Shown: in pieces, positions 1-11,802 of the stretch
Position numbering within the stretch: the stretch's first letter is position 1
Layout: every line of letters begins with the position of its first letter
DNA from: Catonia carolina
Lineage: Eukaryota > Arthropoda > Insecta > Hemiptera > Achilidae
Assembly (NCBI GenBank): GCA_035578175.1
Contig: JAQMRL010000003.1
Location: forward strand, 55,226,672 to 55,290,671
Direction of reading: 5' to 3'
Length of the DNA: 64,000 nucleotides
Program-made: the position numbers and the translations under genes
Notes under the pieces: model-generated
The model's database searches: none
What the model was told of the DNA's origin: nothing
The model's input: the letters and a program-made list of their open reading frames with translations, nothing else

Positions 1-1089
1 ATAATAATATAGTAATGTATTTTTTGATCTTAAGAGGGCAACTTAAATTTTTCTTCAATTTCCTTACAATTTCTGGTAAACTGGCAAAAGTGCACCGAAA
101 CTATCATTTCTGAAACTCATGCATTTCAATTCCCACCTGGATTTTAGAGGATGAGTGTCATTGTGAAATAATTTTTATTCAGAATTTAATAAAAATAATA
201 GTTGAATTTTAGGCATACAACAAAATCTTTAATTTGCAGCACCAAAACATTTTTTGGTAGACTACCTTATTAAATAAAATTTCAAAAATAACTTTTATGA
301 AATCTGTGTCATGAAAATGAACAAAACTGTTATTTAAAGTTACATGAAACGAGTGTGTTTCTATTTGTAATAACATTCCCCCTCCACCAAAGTTCCTTGC
401 GATTGGTGATTCTTTCTGCCAATCAGAAAACGTTCTTATTTATTCCCGCTACAGTATAGGCCTACTGAAAACCAATCCCTTCCATCTTATTCATAGAATG
501 TGCCATCCCCTTTAATAGATAACAGATCATTTTTTCACATCTTTTGTAAAATTCCGTATTCTTATCAAATCCAACTACAGATTAGAACCTTCAGAATTCT
601 TATTGGCGAATAATATTATTATTTCTTAACTAAAATTATTGAATTCATATTATTAAAATTAATAAATATTGTTATTTTTTCAATACCTAAACAGAAAACT
701 GCGTAGAGACTCAAAAGAACCACAATATTTTAATTCCCAATTTAATTTTACAAATTAATGAATCGAACATACCTGACATTTTTATTAAAAATCTTTTGTT
801 AAAAATAAACAAAATATATTGTTATATGCGAAGTCCAATTCCTCGTAAAATATTCATATAGTTGTTGTGCATTGATTTTAAAGAATTTGTGACTGGCAAT
901 ATGAATTCAGCCAACACAGAATAAATTACACATACATAATACGTTATTTACCAACTGTACTCTACATTACGACTTACTTTTACCACATCACATAAATATG
1001 TAGGCTATAGCAAAAGATCTTTATAATTTTTTCATTGAATTTCAAACATACACTTATTCATACACGCATCAGATGCATTCGGGATACAT
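1..1089. other. A+T-rich intergenic DNA
   Basis: No coding frame, RNA gene or repeat I recognise. Stops are frequent in all frames. Confidence 0.6.
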
Positions 1090-1233
1090 ACCAAGTAATC
1101 CACGGATAATACGTACAAAGTAATCCACGGATAATGCGTACAAAGTAGTCCACGGATAATACCTTCCAAGTAATCCACGTATAATGCATACCAAGTAATC
1201 CACGGATAATACATACCAAGTAATCCACGGATC
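1090..1233. repeat. 25-bp minisatellite, about 5.8 units
   Basis: Head-to-tail units start at 1090, 1115, 1140, 1165, 1190 and 1215 (last one partial). Each carries the core AAGTAATCCACGGATAAT with one or two changes. The 60-codon minus-strand open frame here is a by-product of the repeat: the period leaves each frame of the unit without a stop. Confidence 0.95.
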
Positions 1234-1586
1234 CATGGTAATTTAAGAAATCAACGGATAAGATGGCTTCACGCCATCGGCAGTAGTATAAAATAGGGTG
1301 GTTCTACCTCGGAAAAGGATTCTGCGTTGTTTTAGAGATTGGTATAGTGTTCCCTACCTGTTTACAAAACCTTTTAGGGGTTCGTCTGACTCGGAAAGAG
1401 TTGTGGGTTGGTTTAAGGATTCCTAGAATGTATCTTAGGGTTTGGTAGTTTAGGATTGGTAAGATAGTTGAGTACGTTAGCTAGCCTTATGTTTGTTTCT
1501 TTTTTTCTTTCTAGCTCTTGTTCTTGTTAATTAATAAGAATAATAATAATACTGGCATAATAATAATATGTGGAACCATACATCGT

Positions 1587-2040
1587 ACATTGAAGGGATA
1601 AGCCAGAAAAGAAACAGAGTTGAAATTTTATAAGACAATGGCGATTCCACTAGTTACATATGAAACGAGGTATGAACCACAACAAAGAGAGACGACTCGC
1701 GCATACAAGCTTCAGAGATGAGGTTCTTGAGACACATTCAGGGATACACAAGGCTGGATCACATTAGAAACGAAGTGATAAGAGAAGAATGCAATGTACA
1801 GCCACTTGTAGATGTGATCAAGCAATATAGAAAAAGATGGACAGATCACCTGCTCCGAATGCCACACAACCGTTTGCCACTTCAAGCCTGGATGTCCAAA
1901 CCAGATGGTAGAAGGGATGTGGGTCGACCGAGGAATAGGTGGAAACCGGAACAGGCTCAATAGCCTAAACCATGATGGGTGATGATGATGAATAATAATA
2001 CTGAATAAATAAAAAAAATATATAATGATGATGATGAATG
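1587..2040 (+). mobile_element. LINE 3'-end remnant (GRPR.RW C-terminus)
   Basis: The plus strand reads through a decayed C-terminal part of a non-LTR retrotransposon ORF2. An open frame at 1718-1963 holds FLRHIQGYTRLDHIRNEVI, then DHLLRMPHNRLP and GRRDVGRPRNRW. The upstream bases continue the same protein (LKFYKTMA around 1620-1650) in broken frames. These motifs lie after the reverse transcriptase domain in many insect LINEs. No RT catalytic motif remains, so the copy is 5'-truncated and dead. The tail runs into TGA/ATGATG repeats (about 1977-2040), as expected for a LINE with a microsatellite-like 3' end. Clade not determined. Confidence 0.8.
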
Positions 2041-2679
2041 AGCTGAAGCGCCGATGGCCAAGAGACCTCCAAAAAAACTAGCTAAAACTAGATGTTACAA
2101 CTGTGTTACCACCAACAAGTCTCTATAAGCAAATAATTTAAGTACGCTGTTCAAAATTTCTTATTGTTACTCATAATTAACAGATTATAAAGTTATAAAA
2201 TATAGTTTAAAATATCAATAAAGTATGTAGAGAACAAAATCATATAAAAATTAAGCATAACTGGCAGATACAAATTCTGAAAAGTTTATTACTCTATTTA
2301 GAATGTTATACATTTTGATTCACATAAAAAAACGGAAAAGAATATACAAAATTGTAAGCCAAAGACCCTGAAGTTAAGTTTAAGGCTGAGCCAATAAATA
2401 TACCTGAGCTGAAATCTAAAAAGCACAAAATTAATTTAATTTTCCATATTGCCTGCCTGAGCCTTTTTACTTATTTACTGTTGTTTTGAATACCGTTAGC
2501 AGGATGAAAGCCGATTTGATAGTAGTACTTCACATAATCCGATTGTTCTTACTGTGGACAAAACTTTTTGTTGGAATTACTTTCTAAATGTATATAGGAC
2601 TTCGTTTCATTTTTATTTTGCAATTAACGTTATTTAACTACTACTTTGAATAAAAATATCAATAGACCTACCATAATTT
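2041..2679. other. Intergenic DNA
   Basis: Nothing recognised; A+T-rich, no sustained open frame. Confidence 0.5.
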
Positions 2680-3427
2680 TTACTTTCTCTTGCCTATATA
2701 AATAAATAGGATGGAAAGTTGTGTTTTTATGTCGATTTTTCGAAATTTAGTTTTCACCGGATATACACATTTTTCACAGACCCCTTGAACCCAAAAACGT
2801 GCTTTTAGCGATTGGTCTGTGTGTGTATGAACAAAATATCTCACGAACGGAACATCGTATGAAGTTGGAACTTGAAACTTAAGTTAGAACCTACTAGAAG
2901 GCACTACACGAAGATTTTCATCAAAATCGGTCGACCGGAAGTAGTAGTTTATTCGTGTCATGTTTCACTTTTTTGCGATTTTCTCAAAAAAACGGCTCCT
3001 ACGATTTTCTTTTTTAAATAGCCTTTTTTACTAAATTTATTATGCTCTACAAGATAGCGTAGGCGCCATGTAAATAAATTGTTTTATTAACATTGCGGCA
3101 TATGCATTTTAGCGCAAAAATGTATATAACAAAAGCCTTAGAATGCATTTTACGACAAAAGTGTATATAATCAAATTTATAGGAATTAAACGATCTACCC
3201 TTTTAATTTAGAAAATTTTTCTCTACAGAGCCTAGTTTAGCCTGAAAGAGTGTTTTTCCGTATTTTTAAGCCAAATTGAGGTTTAATTTTACATCATTCA
3301 CTCATGATTAAAATAAGGTTATGTTTTTTGAGGTTTTTTCTAATTTTTTATTACTAATGTTAGGCTATATTGTGAATTATTTGCATTCACAAGAGAAAGT
3401 TTTGTAAGTGTTTCACACCAGATTTTT
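2680..3427 (+). mobile_element. Family A element, copy 1 (internally deleted)
   Basis: Starts TTTACTTTCTCTTGCC and ends near CACAAGAGAAAG plus a decayed hairpin and CACCAGATTTTT. Against copy 2 (9190-10133) it lacks about 150 bp in the middle, after GTATATAACAAAAG. It has no coding capacity. See copy 2 for the structure. Confidence 0.85.
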
Positions 3428-3699
3428 AATATTATGTGTGTCATTTTTAATAATAAAACATTCTTTCTATATTTACTTTCCTTTTATTAATGGCCTATCG
3501 GAGATTGAAAATATGACCCTCGTAGTTTAAAGACTCAAAAACACGAGAATCCTCCATAGTGGTTCGTTTGAATTAAAAATGTTTAATTATTCTTTAAAAA
3601 TTGAAGAAACAAAATTGAACTGCAATTAAATAAAGTTTAACTCACTATTTAACCCTTTCTAACCCAGTGTGACATAGAAGGCATATTGGAGTGAAATAA

Positions 3700-3846
3700 C
3701 AGACCTCAACATTTTAGATGTTAGAGACAACTTTGGATTAAAGAATCCTGGGTGTGAAGTGTAATAATCTTCTGTACCCTAGCCAGGATTCGAATCTGAG
3801 ACCTCCGCTTTGCAGTGTAGTATGCTGACCATTGCGCCACGGGGGC
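3700..3846 (-). mobile_element. tRNA-derived SINE, family C, copy 1
   Basis: Read on the minus strand it begins with a tRNA-like head (GTGGCGCAATGGTCAG as A-box region, GATTCGAATCC as B box). The body resembles the copies at 26639 and 46387, including AATCCAAAGT. A real tRNA gene is unlikely because the match continues into the SINE body. Confidence 0.7.
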
Positions 3847-3850
3847 AACC

Positions 3851-5542
3851 ATTAATTTCTTTTTAAATTTCTTTTTAATTTTGGTTTCAGAAGTTTATTT
3901 AATTTACTAAAATAAAGTGACATGTCTTGGAATATATTGTATGTATGTACAAGTATATTTTTTAAACTGTTACTAAATAGTGATTTTATCCATTTTACCA
4001 ATATTGTTTTATTGTAAAATTTTTGAAGTCTTAAATAATATTAAAATCATACTTAGTTTTTTTTTACTATAAATCTAAGTAAGAGAATATTGTTTTGTTT
4101 AGGAAGCCTGAAAATGATTTGACTTATTCTTATTGGTGGGAACTTTCATACCATCAAGTCCTAATGTGACGTACATGTCACATTTTTTTTTGTCAGGCTA
4201 TCCAAAGGGTTAAAGGTCTAAAAGTGATTTTATTACACTTAAATATCAGTAAAATGTTTGTAACAATGTACACATATTCTTTGGGATTGAAAGGCTTAAA
4301 TAACCATTATTAAGGCGTGTTCTTGTATTAAATATTTCTTCATTAAATTTATTATTCTAAAAACTACGATGTGTTAAACTAAAGTATCTCATCGTCCTAT
4401 CTACTCATAATCAAACAAAACTTACGTCTTTTTCCATCCTAATGAAAAATTGGACATCATCGGACCCCAGCTAAGAAAAACATTTATCTTCATCTTTATT
4501 AACCAGAAAATCATACGGAAGCCACGCTGCTGAGTGTTGTCTTCTGCAATATATTTAAGAACTTTTCTACAAATTTATAAAACTGATTGTAAATAATTTT
4601 TTGTGGTAAACGTTTACGTAATAAAACTTTCTCAAGTACATTTGTGGTATTAAATAGATAGATTTGGTGTAAAAGTGTAAATATGACGTAAGATTGAAGT
4701 TTGTAAAATTGATTAGTCAATAGATTTTGATCAGATTCGTATTTTAATTTATAAAAGGAAGTTTCACTGCAAAAATATGCAGTTCCATATTGACCTTGAC
4801 CATGTAAGCACAGTACCCTAGTGATTTCAAGGACGACAGTCACTAATATTTTGTTATAACATTACTGTACCATATCTGGGTTTTAAAAGTGCAGTATTTT
4901 TAATTTATTGATTTACTTTATAAAATTTATTTATTAGATATTTTATGTTATTTACACAGACAATAAAGTATTCAATGACAGTAATAAAATTACATTTCTT
5001 GTTTATCAAGGACAAGTTTTTAAGACAATACTGTTTTGATTTTAATTTTGCCGTTGGCTTACTTCATTAAATTCTGCGTAATTGGAATTAAAATTAATCC
5101 AATTCTTTGTAAAAATAAGAAATCTTGTTTTAAGATTCATAGAAAAATATCTATTAAATTCTATGAAAAATTTAAATACTCGTTTTCAGTATAGTAGTCT
5201 TACTATCTGTAGTATAGTAATATACTAGTTTTCATTGCCTTTAAATGATTTGTTTGAGATTGAGGAGGTTTTCCCGAGAATCAATATTCTCTATAATAAA
5301 ATAAAAATTAATAATAGGTCGCGTCCCTTGAAGCTACAATATGGAAAAGTTGGTAGCTTCCAGTACCTTGAGGAGATAAATAAAGCAAAAGAACAGTAGA
5401 CAAGGAAAAATGACCGCTGCACTTCAAAGTTTGTCTTATAACTTGAGCAAGAAGAAAGCAGTATCTCTAGACCAAACATTATGATACCGAGATAAGACCT
5501 GCGTGTCTGAATGCTGATGAATGCCTTGAAAGACCAAAAATA
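3851..5542. other. Intergenic DNA
   Basis: A 110-codon minus-strand open frame lies at 4511-4843. It has no recognisable motif and is rich in Leu, Tyr, Phe and Lys, as expected of chance frames in A+T-rich DNA. Nothing else found. Confidence 0.5.
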
Positions 5543-5673
5543 TAATGTTTTTTTGTGGGGTTCAGGGAGGCTGTAAAGTGTATTTTCAGTGAAAACTCAA
5601 TTTCGGAAATTTAACATGAAAATAATTCTTTCCTTCCTTATGTATGTATTCATATAGGGCAAGAGAAAGTAAA
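5543..5673 (-). mobile_element. Family A element, 5'-end fragment
   Basis: The minus strand matches the first 130 bp or so of family A, including CTTTCTCTTGCC, the GGAAGGAAAG block and CCCCACAAAAAA near the truncation. Confidence 0.75.
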
Positions 5674-5754
5674 AATTGGAGTAAACGTAGAAAAAACATT
5701 CAATTGAACCAAGGTGACTACTAATTCCAGACTTTGAGCGTTTTTCACGAATAA

Positions 5755-5850
5755 AATAAAAAAGAAAAGCCTACCGTGAAAGAATGCTAAGAATGTGGGT
5801 GGTAAAAAAGCGTAAGAAATGTCTAAAATTACTTTTTCATATCTAAAATG
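5755..5850 (+). mobile_element. LINE C-terminal remnant (short)
   Basis: The plus strand translates to RKAYRERMLRMWVVKKRKK. This matches the basic C-terminal motif seen better at 12225-12655 (ERRKAYSERMMRK). The flanks are unreadable. Assignment rests on about 20 residues. Confidence 0.45.
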
Positions 5851-6478
5851 GCCCGAAACAAAAAGAAAAATAAATAGTTATTTACAAATTTATTTATTAT
5901 AACTTTTTTTATTTCAAATTTTGTTTTAAATATGGATTAAAATTCAATTATAGGCCTACTGTTTTAGTTGTCCTTATAAAAGCTTTTCCTGTTTTAATTA
6001 AAACTTAAAAGGGTATTAAATTTATTAAATTGTTTTACAAATACCAATAAATTTGATTTACATTTAAATTACAATTTATAGGCACATTCTTATATTATAT
6101 AATGCATCGTTGACCTACTGATTGATTGATTAATATGACTGATTGACGTTCTGTGTTCTTTTAATAAGCCGTGCGTCAATATCACAACGATTTGTTAATA
6201 ACTATCAGTTTCAGAATTAAATTGATATCGAATGGATGTTTAACTGTTATGAATAAATATTCTGTGTGGCTCGAATATTGCGTGGACGTGAATAAACAAA
6301 TGTCTATGCATAAATTTATTACTCTATGCATATTTTAACTGCAGTTATGTGTTAACGTACATGCATGTAAGTTGTATTTGATGGAATAATTATACAATGT
6401 ATGAATTAATTACATAGTGCTTCCATATTTCCTACCCTTAATCATACTTTAAGTGAAGATTCTGTTATGTAATACATA
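5851..6478. other. Intergenic DNA
   Basis: Nothing recognised. Contains one TAGGCCTA site near 5950. Confidence 0.5.
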
Positions 6479-6517
6479 AAAACCTCGCTAATCCGAAATT
6501 TCGGATTATCCGAACTG
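6479..6517 (-). repeat. pogo/Tigger-like terminal sequence with 18-bp palindrome
   Basis: The minus strand begins CAGTTCGGATAATCCGAAAT and ends in GCGAGGTTT. It contains the perfect palindrome AATCCGAAATTTCGGATT (6490-6507). Ends of this CAGT..GGATAATCCG..CGAGG form are typical of pogo/Tigger transposons. I did not find the partner end. Confidence 0.5.
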
Positions 6518-6611
6518 ATTTATATTTTTTTAACATATATAAAACATGTTTAAAATAAAAACTAAGTAATCTTATAATAAAAAAATATTTTTAATTGGAT
6601 TTTAAACATAG

Positions 6612-7218
6612 AAATCTAGTGTGAAACCCTCACACGACATTCTCTTGACAATGTAAATAATGAACAATATAACCTCTGTTTAATCATTAGTAAACAATGT
6701 AATATGAAAAACATTAACTTATTTTAATCATGAGTGAATGACGCAAAATGAAAATTAACTTCTGTTGAACTTAAAAATACGGAAAATTCCTATTTGACAC
6801 TAACTAGCCTCTATAGAAAAATTTGCTTGAAATAAAAGTTGTAGATTTTTTATTTCCTATAACTTAAATTACATGTACTACCTTTGTCGTAAAATGCATG
6901 CATAAGTCGTAATCTTTAAAAAAAAAACCTTTTCTTTACGGATTTTGATGAGAAAAATACAGAAAATCACTAATTGATGATAACTAAACATTGTAGATGA
7001 AACAATTTTTGAAAAAAGTTCTAGGTGTTTTTATCTCATACAATTTTCATTATACTCGTACACTTTTCCCTAAAATGTTTATTACGGCCATAATAAAAAT
7101 ACTTATTTTGCCACGGGTTCACAGTCCCCACAAATTTCAACAGATATGACCGCTTGTCCTATTTTGTAGAGCATAAAAATGTAGTGAGTGAGGCGATTTG
7201 TAAAAAAACATTAGCGTG
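6612..7218 (-). mobile_element. Family A element, 3' part
   Basis: In minus-strand sense it keeps the 3' hairpin GTGTGAgggttTCACAC followed by TAGATTTC, and the region inward to the GCTCTACAAAATAGG block. The 5' third is missing. Confidence 0.85.
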
Positions 7219-7855
7219 ACTGGTAATTAAAAATTACCAGTCACGGTTTATAGTAAAAAATACTATGTTATTACCCGTTCTGTTGTTTTATTTCTTATTA
7301 AGATTGTTTTATTTTGAGTTTTTATTATTTTATATTTATTATTTACGGGTTGCTTTAACTTATTCTAATTATTTACATTATATTTTATATTAAATTATTA
7401 TTACATTACTAATTACTTTATATTTTTTAATGATTTACATTGGGAAGAGAAAATCTGAGTGTTTCACACAGACGTTTTTAGTTGTCACATCTTCTGGGAG
7501 TATGCCATAACTCCCTTTCCTAAAGGAACTCTGCAGCATCATCCTCCGTCCGAATATTATTAAGTACCTAACTAAAAAATTCATAGTAGACTGACTATGC
7601 AGACTTTGTAGTAATTAACTGTGAAATCGGAGTGGTTGACATTACGCAGGAATGTTGCTAGTCAGATTGGCACGCTAGACGCAGGAGTGGGAGAATTGTG
7701 TAACCCTTCAGGGAATTTGGATTTGATAGTGGCATACAGAAAACGGAAAAGACCCAAACATTTTATTTTATACTCACTTGTTGTACTGTTGGAGATTTAA
7801 GAAAAATTGAAGTGGAAACTGAAAACTGAATATTTAACAATATACCGGCTTAAAA
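7219..7855. other. Intergenic DNA
   Basis: No gene recognised. 7490-7740 is slightly less A+T-rich, with no sustained frame. Confidence 0.45.
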
Positions 7856-7990
7856 CTACAGGTAGAAACCTAGGAAGACCAAAAACAAGATGGTAAGATG
7901 TTATCCAGAAGATAGCAGAAACTAAATGTATGAGTCAGATCAAGATAGAGCTAGGTGGAGACAAATTGGAGAAGCGTGTAAAGTATTGAG
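7856..7990 (+). mobile_element. LINE 3'-end remnant
   Basis: The plus strand reads TGRNLGRPKTRW, a stop, then DVIQKIAETKCMSQIKIE. This is the GRPRTRW-type C-terminus of an insect non-LTR retrotransposon. Only about 45 codons survive, with stops. Confidence 0.65.
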
Positions 7991-9189
7991 AGAGAGGGGG
8001 GGTTTGTGTTAGAGATGGAGAGATATGCCCTGAAAATAATAGATATATATACTATGAACTATTTTGTGATGTCTCTATTGTCTGTATTTTATACAGGAAA
8101 TATAATATTGACGTATTGTTTTGTAAAGGTTTTTTTATCAAATAGTGAAATAGTAGCGCTCCATGAAAATTGTAAAATACTGTGCAGACAAATATATATA
8201 TATATATACATTTATCTAAAAATAAACTATAAAACTAAATAAATAAAAAAAAAATGGCTTTGTAAAGTTAACACAAATTTATTGTTTAGGAATAAATCAA
8301 TCGAGGTAACTAAAACTGACCTATTTTTTCTGTTCTGCACATTCATTGGAATTTAAGTAAATTTACTGGTATTGTTATAAATATACATGTGAATATTTTT
8401 GCAGATATTTATTATAAACAATAATAAGTACAAAAAAGAAATGAAGTATTTTTTTTTTTTAGAACTAAAGATATATTATTCACGTGAGTAATAAATTCAT
8501 TTACATTGAAGTAATGAAAAACCGTTAGTTGAAAGTTAAAACAAACATTTTTCAAATTCAACAAGGAGAAAATGGAATAGAAAATGTAAAAGAGGTTGAT
8601 AAAATGAAGTTTACGCTTTATTTAACTGATCAACATTTAGGTTAAAACGTTACTAATTAGCTTTTAGACTGATTTATTACTTCAAAGAGTGTTTATACAG
8701 CGAAGCAACGTCGGCATATGCAAAGGTGTATGTAATGTACACGTCCTTTGTACTGTACCATGGTACATATATGTGACAGTGTATCTATGTGTAACAAGTA
8801 AAGGATGGGGCATTTCATTTCTGGGCTTTGCATAAGTAAGCTTCGTGAATGATATATTATTTACTTTCTAGGAAACATTTATTAATTAATAATTCTATTA
8901 TAAATAATATCTACGTTATCTTAAAAATTTTAAAATAACACTAGGTATTCATTTTTAGGCCATTAACGGATTAAAGCAATCTGAAGAATTGATGTTTGAT
9001 CGTTTGATACAGCTGAAATCAATTTCATATTTTTTTTATATTATTCATCTATGTTTTTAGTACTTTCATCGTAAGGTAATATGATTATTCTTTTTTTAAG
9101 AGTAACGTTATAAATATCTTCCTAAAACTTATTAATTTTATCTTTTATTTAATATTCTAAATTTTTGTTTTAAGAATATTTTAGCCATT
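7991..9189. other. Intergenic DNA with a short (TA)n run
   Basis: A (TA)n microsatellite lies at about 8191-8210. The open frame through it (8006-8242) has no recognisable domain. Nothing else found. Confidence 0.5.
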
Positions 9190-10133
9190 TTTACTTTCTC
9201 TTGCCTATATGAATATATAGGAAGGAAAGTATTGTTTTCATGTCGATTTTTCGAAGTCGAGTTTTCACCGGATCTATACGTTTTCAGACCCCCTGAACCC
9301 AAAAAACATGTTTTTAGCGGTTGGTCTGTGTCCGTGTGTGTGTGTATATACAAAATATCTCAAGAACGGAAAATCGTACGAACTTGAAACTTGCAACTTA
9401 AGTTACATGTCACTACCGGACCCGACACGAACATTTTCATCAAAATCGGTCAACCGGAAGTAGTAGTTTATTCGTATAATTTTTCACTTTTTTGCGATTT
9501 TTTCAAAAACTGGTCCTAAGATTTTTTTAAAAATCGCCTTATTTACTCAATTTTTTATTTTCTACAAGATAGGGAGGGTAGGCGCCATGTTTGCTGAAAT
9601 TCTCGGTGAGGCTGTTTTTACGTAAATAAATTGTTTTTTTAAGATTACGGCGTTAATATGCATTTTAGCGCAAAACTTTGTATTATAAAAGTTGTAGAAA
9701 ATTTAAAATCCTACAACTTTTGTTTCAAATATTTTTTTGTATAATGCTTAGTTTAGCAGTAATTAGCAATTTTCTGTTTTTTTCTCACGAAAACGTGTGA
9801 AAATCGATTTTTTTTATGATTTCGGCCTTAGAATGCATTTTACGACAAAAGTGTATATAATTAATTTTATAGGAAATAAAAAGATCTACAACTTTTATTT
9901 AAAACATTTTTCCCTACAGAGCCTAGTTTAGCGTAAAAGAGTGATTTTCCGTATTTTTAAGCCAAACTGAGTTCGATTTTCATTTTGCGTTTTTCACTCA
10001 TGATTAAAATAAGGTTATGTTTATTGAGGTTAGCTTTTGTTTATTTCTAATATTTTCTTAATAATGTTAGCTTTATTGGCAATTATTTGCATTGGCAAGA
10101 GAAAGTTGTGTGAGTGTTTCACACCAGATTTTT
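9190..10133 (+). mobile_element. Family A element, copy 2 (best full-length)
   Basis: About 944 bp and non-coding. Seen directly: CTTTCTCTTGCC near the 5' end; its exact reverse complement GGCAAGAGAAAG near the 3' end; right after it the perfect 6-bp stem GTGTGAgtgttTCACAC; then CAGATTTTTTT. The interior has a diverged direct duplication of about 175 bp (ATGCATTTTA at 9658 and ATGCATTTTA-like at 9833). Subterminal inverted repeats, a hairpin just inside the 3' end and insertion in T-rich DNA are the published hallmarks of Helentron-derived non-autonomous elements (DINE-1/HINE). That class assignment is inference; no Rep/helicase gene is present here. Confidence 0.75.
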
Positions 10134-10417
10134 TTTATCTTTTATTTAACAATTTGTAGCAAAGTTTGAATTTTATAGCATTTCGTAGTTGACATTATGT
10201 ATAAATTTACACTGAAGTTTACAAATAAAATGAAATAGAGATCTCCTAGCGGGTTCTTTTCGTACTATTTTTTTGTTTTAAAAATTTTAATCGACTGTAT
10301 ACAATTCAGTCACAATTATTAGATGAAATACTCATTGAAGTAAGCAAGAAAGTAATAGAGAGGTAATAAACGAGTTGGTAAGTAGTGAATTTAACATAAC
10401 TTAGTTCTAATATTTTA

Positions 10418-10478
10418 TACTTATCGGTTTTTATTGTAACTTGTCCTTTTTGGAGTCTTCTGGGTGGTGTTTAAAACA
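10418..10478. repeat. Short dispersed repeat F, copy 1
   Basis: About 60 bp (ATACTTATCGGTTTTTATTG, then TTGTCC and GAGTCTTC) recur at 12827-12890. Probably a fragment of a transposon. Confidence 0.55.
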
Positions 10479-10513
10479 AAAAAAATTATTCTTAAGAATT
10501 TATATTGTTCATT

Positions 10514-10684
10514 GGCCGCTTTGTTGGTGTAGTGGTTAGTGCAACTGGCTTGTAAGCCGGGGTCCCGGGTTCGATTTCTGGTCAGGTCTAGCATTTTTTC
10601 ATCACTCATTTTCATTGTCATCATTATCCACCGTCCACATTAGCAGAAATTGCAGAACAGTCAGACGTAAAACAAAAAAAAATA
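10514..10684 (+). mobile_element. tRNA-derived SINE, family D, copy 1, with target duplication
   Basis: The tRNA-like head has A-box region TGGTGTAGTGGTTAGTG and B box GGGTTCGATTTC. A short body (CATTTTTTCATCACTCATTT) and an A-rich tail follow. It is flanked by a perfect 13-bp direct repeat TATATTGTTCATT at 10501-10513 and 10685-10697, so both ends are fixed. A functional tRNA is excluded by the body, the tail and the duplication. Confidence 0.92.
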
Positions 10685-10697
10685 TATATTGTTCATT

Positions 10698-11738
10698 TCA
10701 TTTTATAATTTCAATTTTGATATAGTATAGTACAATGTTTCATTAAAACACCACTTTTTAAAATAAAATACTAATATTATTTTACTTTCGTTTTGTGAAA
10801 AGTAGAACGTTTGTAACAATTGAACTCTAACTTAGTTTTAATTTATGATAATTTTATTCTATTTTTGTATATTATTTATTAAACAATTTGGTCGTTTTAC
10901 ATTAATATTGTACAATTCTGTATAAAGAATAAAGTTAAAAAGTTATGATTTTATAACTTGTTTAGTTTTGTTTTCAAATTATTTTGTAATTTCTTATCTT
11001 TTAAAGGGTTATAAAAATTTACTAATTTATGTCATGCATTTAATTTTAAAGATAAAGAATAATTTATTGAGAAATTTTATAAATGCGTGCTATGCCTAAA
11101 AGAAACGACGAAAAACGAAATACTAACCCTTCAATTCATCAAGAACAATAAGGAAAATTGTATATTATTTATTTCACATGTCAGTAGTACTTCGGGGTTG
11201 AAATTATAGTTACGGATGTAATTACATCGTAAATAATATGGTAGCTATAGGGGTGTATGCCGTGCGGAGAATAATAATTACACCAACGTGCAGGAGTGGT
11301 AGATTACGCAAGCTTCTGATTTTCCAGTACCAAGATATAGGCTTAGCTTTAATTCTTACTGTAGCGGAGTACTTATACAAAAGAGGAAAATACATTTCCT
11401 TTATTTAAAATTGTTATTTTCTAGGTTTAATTAAAAATGCTTAGTCGGTTTTTAAGTATAATTTTATATACAAATACTGAAATAAATGTATTTAAACTCA
11501 CAGTTTCTGGAAAAAACAGTAATCATGAATGTAGCATTATTATATTCTGCATGCAAAGTCTATGAAAGGTTTAAGAAGAAAAGTTTAAAAACGAATATTC
11601 ACTTTGATTATATTAGTGTACTACAAAAGTACCTAATTGACACCCTTTGGTGAATATATTAAAAAATTAACAGGTTGTTTTCAGTGTTATGAAATAATTT
11701 CAGAAGCTCTGGAATACTGATAACCTGCTGTTTTTTTC
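10698..11738. other. Intergenic DNA
   Basis: Nothing recognised; very A+T-rich. Confidence 0.5.
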
Positions 11739-11802
11739 AACGCAGTGAGGAATGCAATTGTAAATCACTTTTCTCCTTGTTTTACTCAATGAAACCTCTA
11801 TC
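11739..11802 (+). mobile_element. Family B retroposon, short fragment
   Basis: Matches the 3' part of family B (CAGTGAGGAATGCAATTGTA through AAACCTCTA). The 3' tail is missing. Confidence 0.6.

Noticed and set aside
1032..1214. 60-codon minus-strand frame
   Set aside because: Translation of the 25-bp minisatellite.
4511..4843. 110-codon minus-strand open frame
   Set aside because: No motif, composition of chance A+T-rich frames, no splice or promoter context.
5291..5560. Retrotransposon integrase-like remnant on the plus strand
   Set aside because: A few basic blocks suggested it, but no conserved motif could be fixed in a frame.
10514..10590. tRNA gene
   Set aside because: The tRNA-like part is the head of a SINE with body, A-rich tail and target duplication. 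The same applies to 3700-3846, 26639, 46387, 44315 and 63401.
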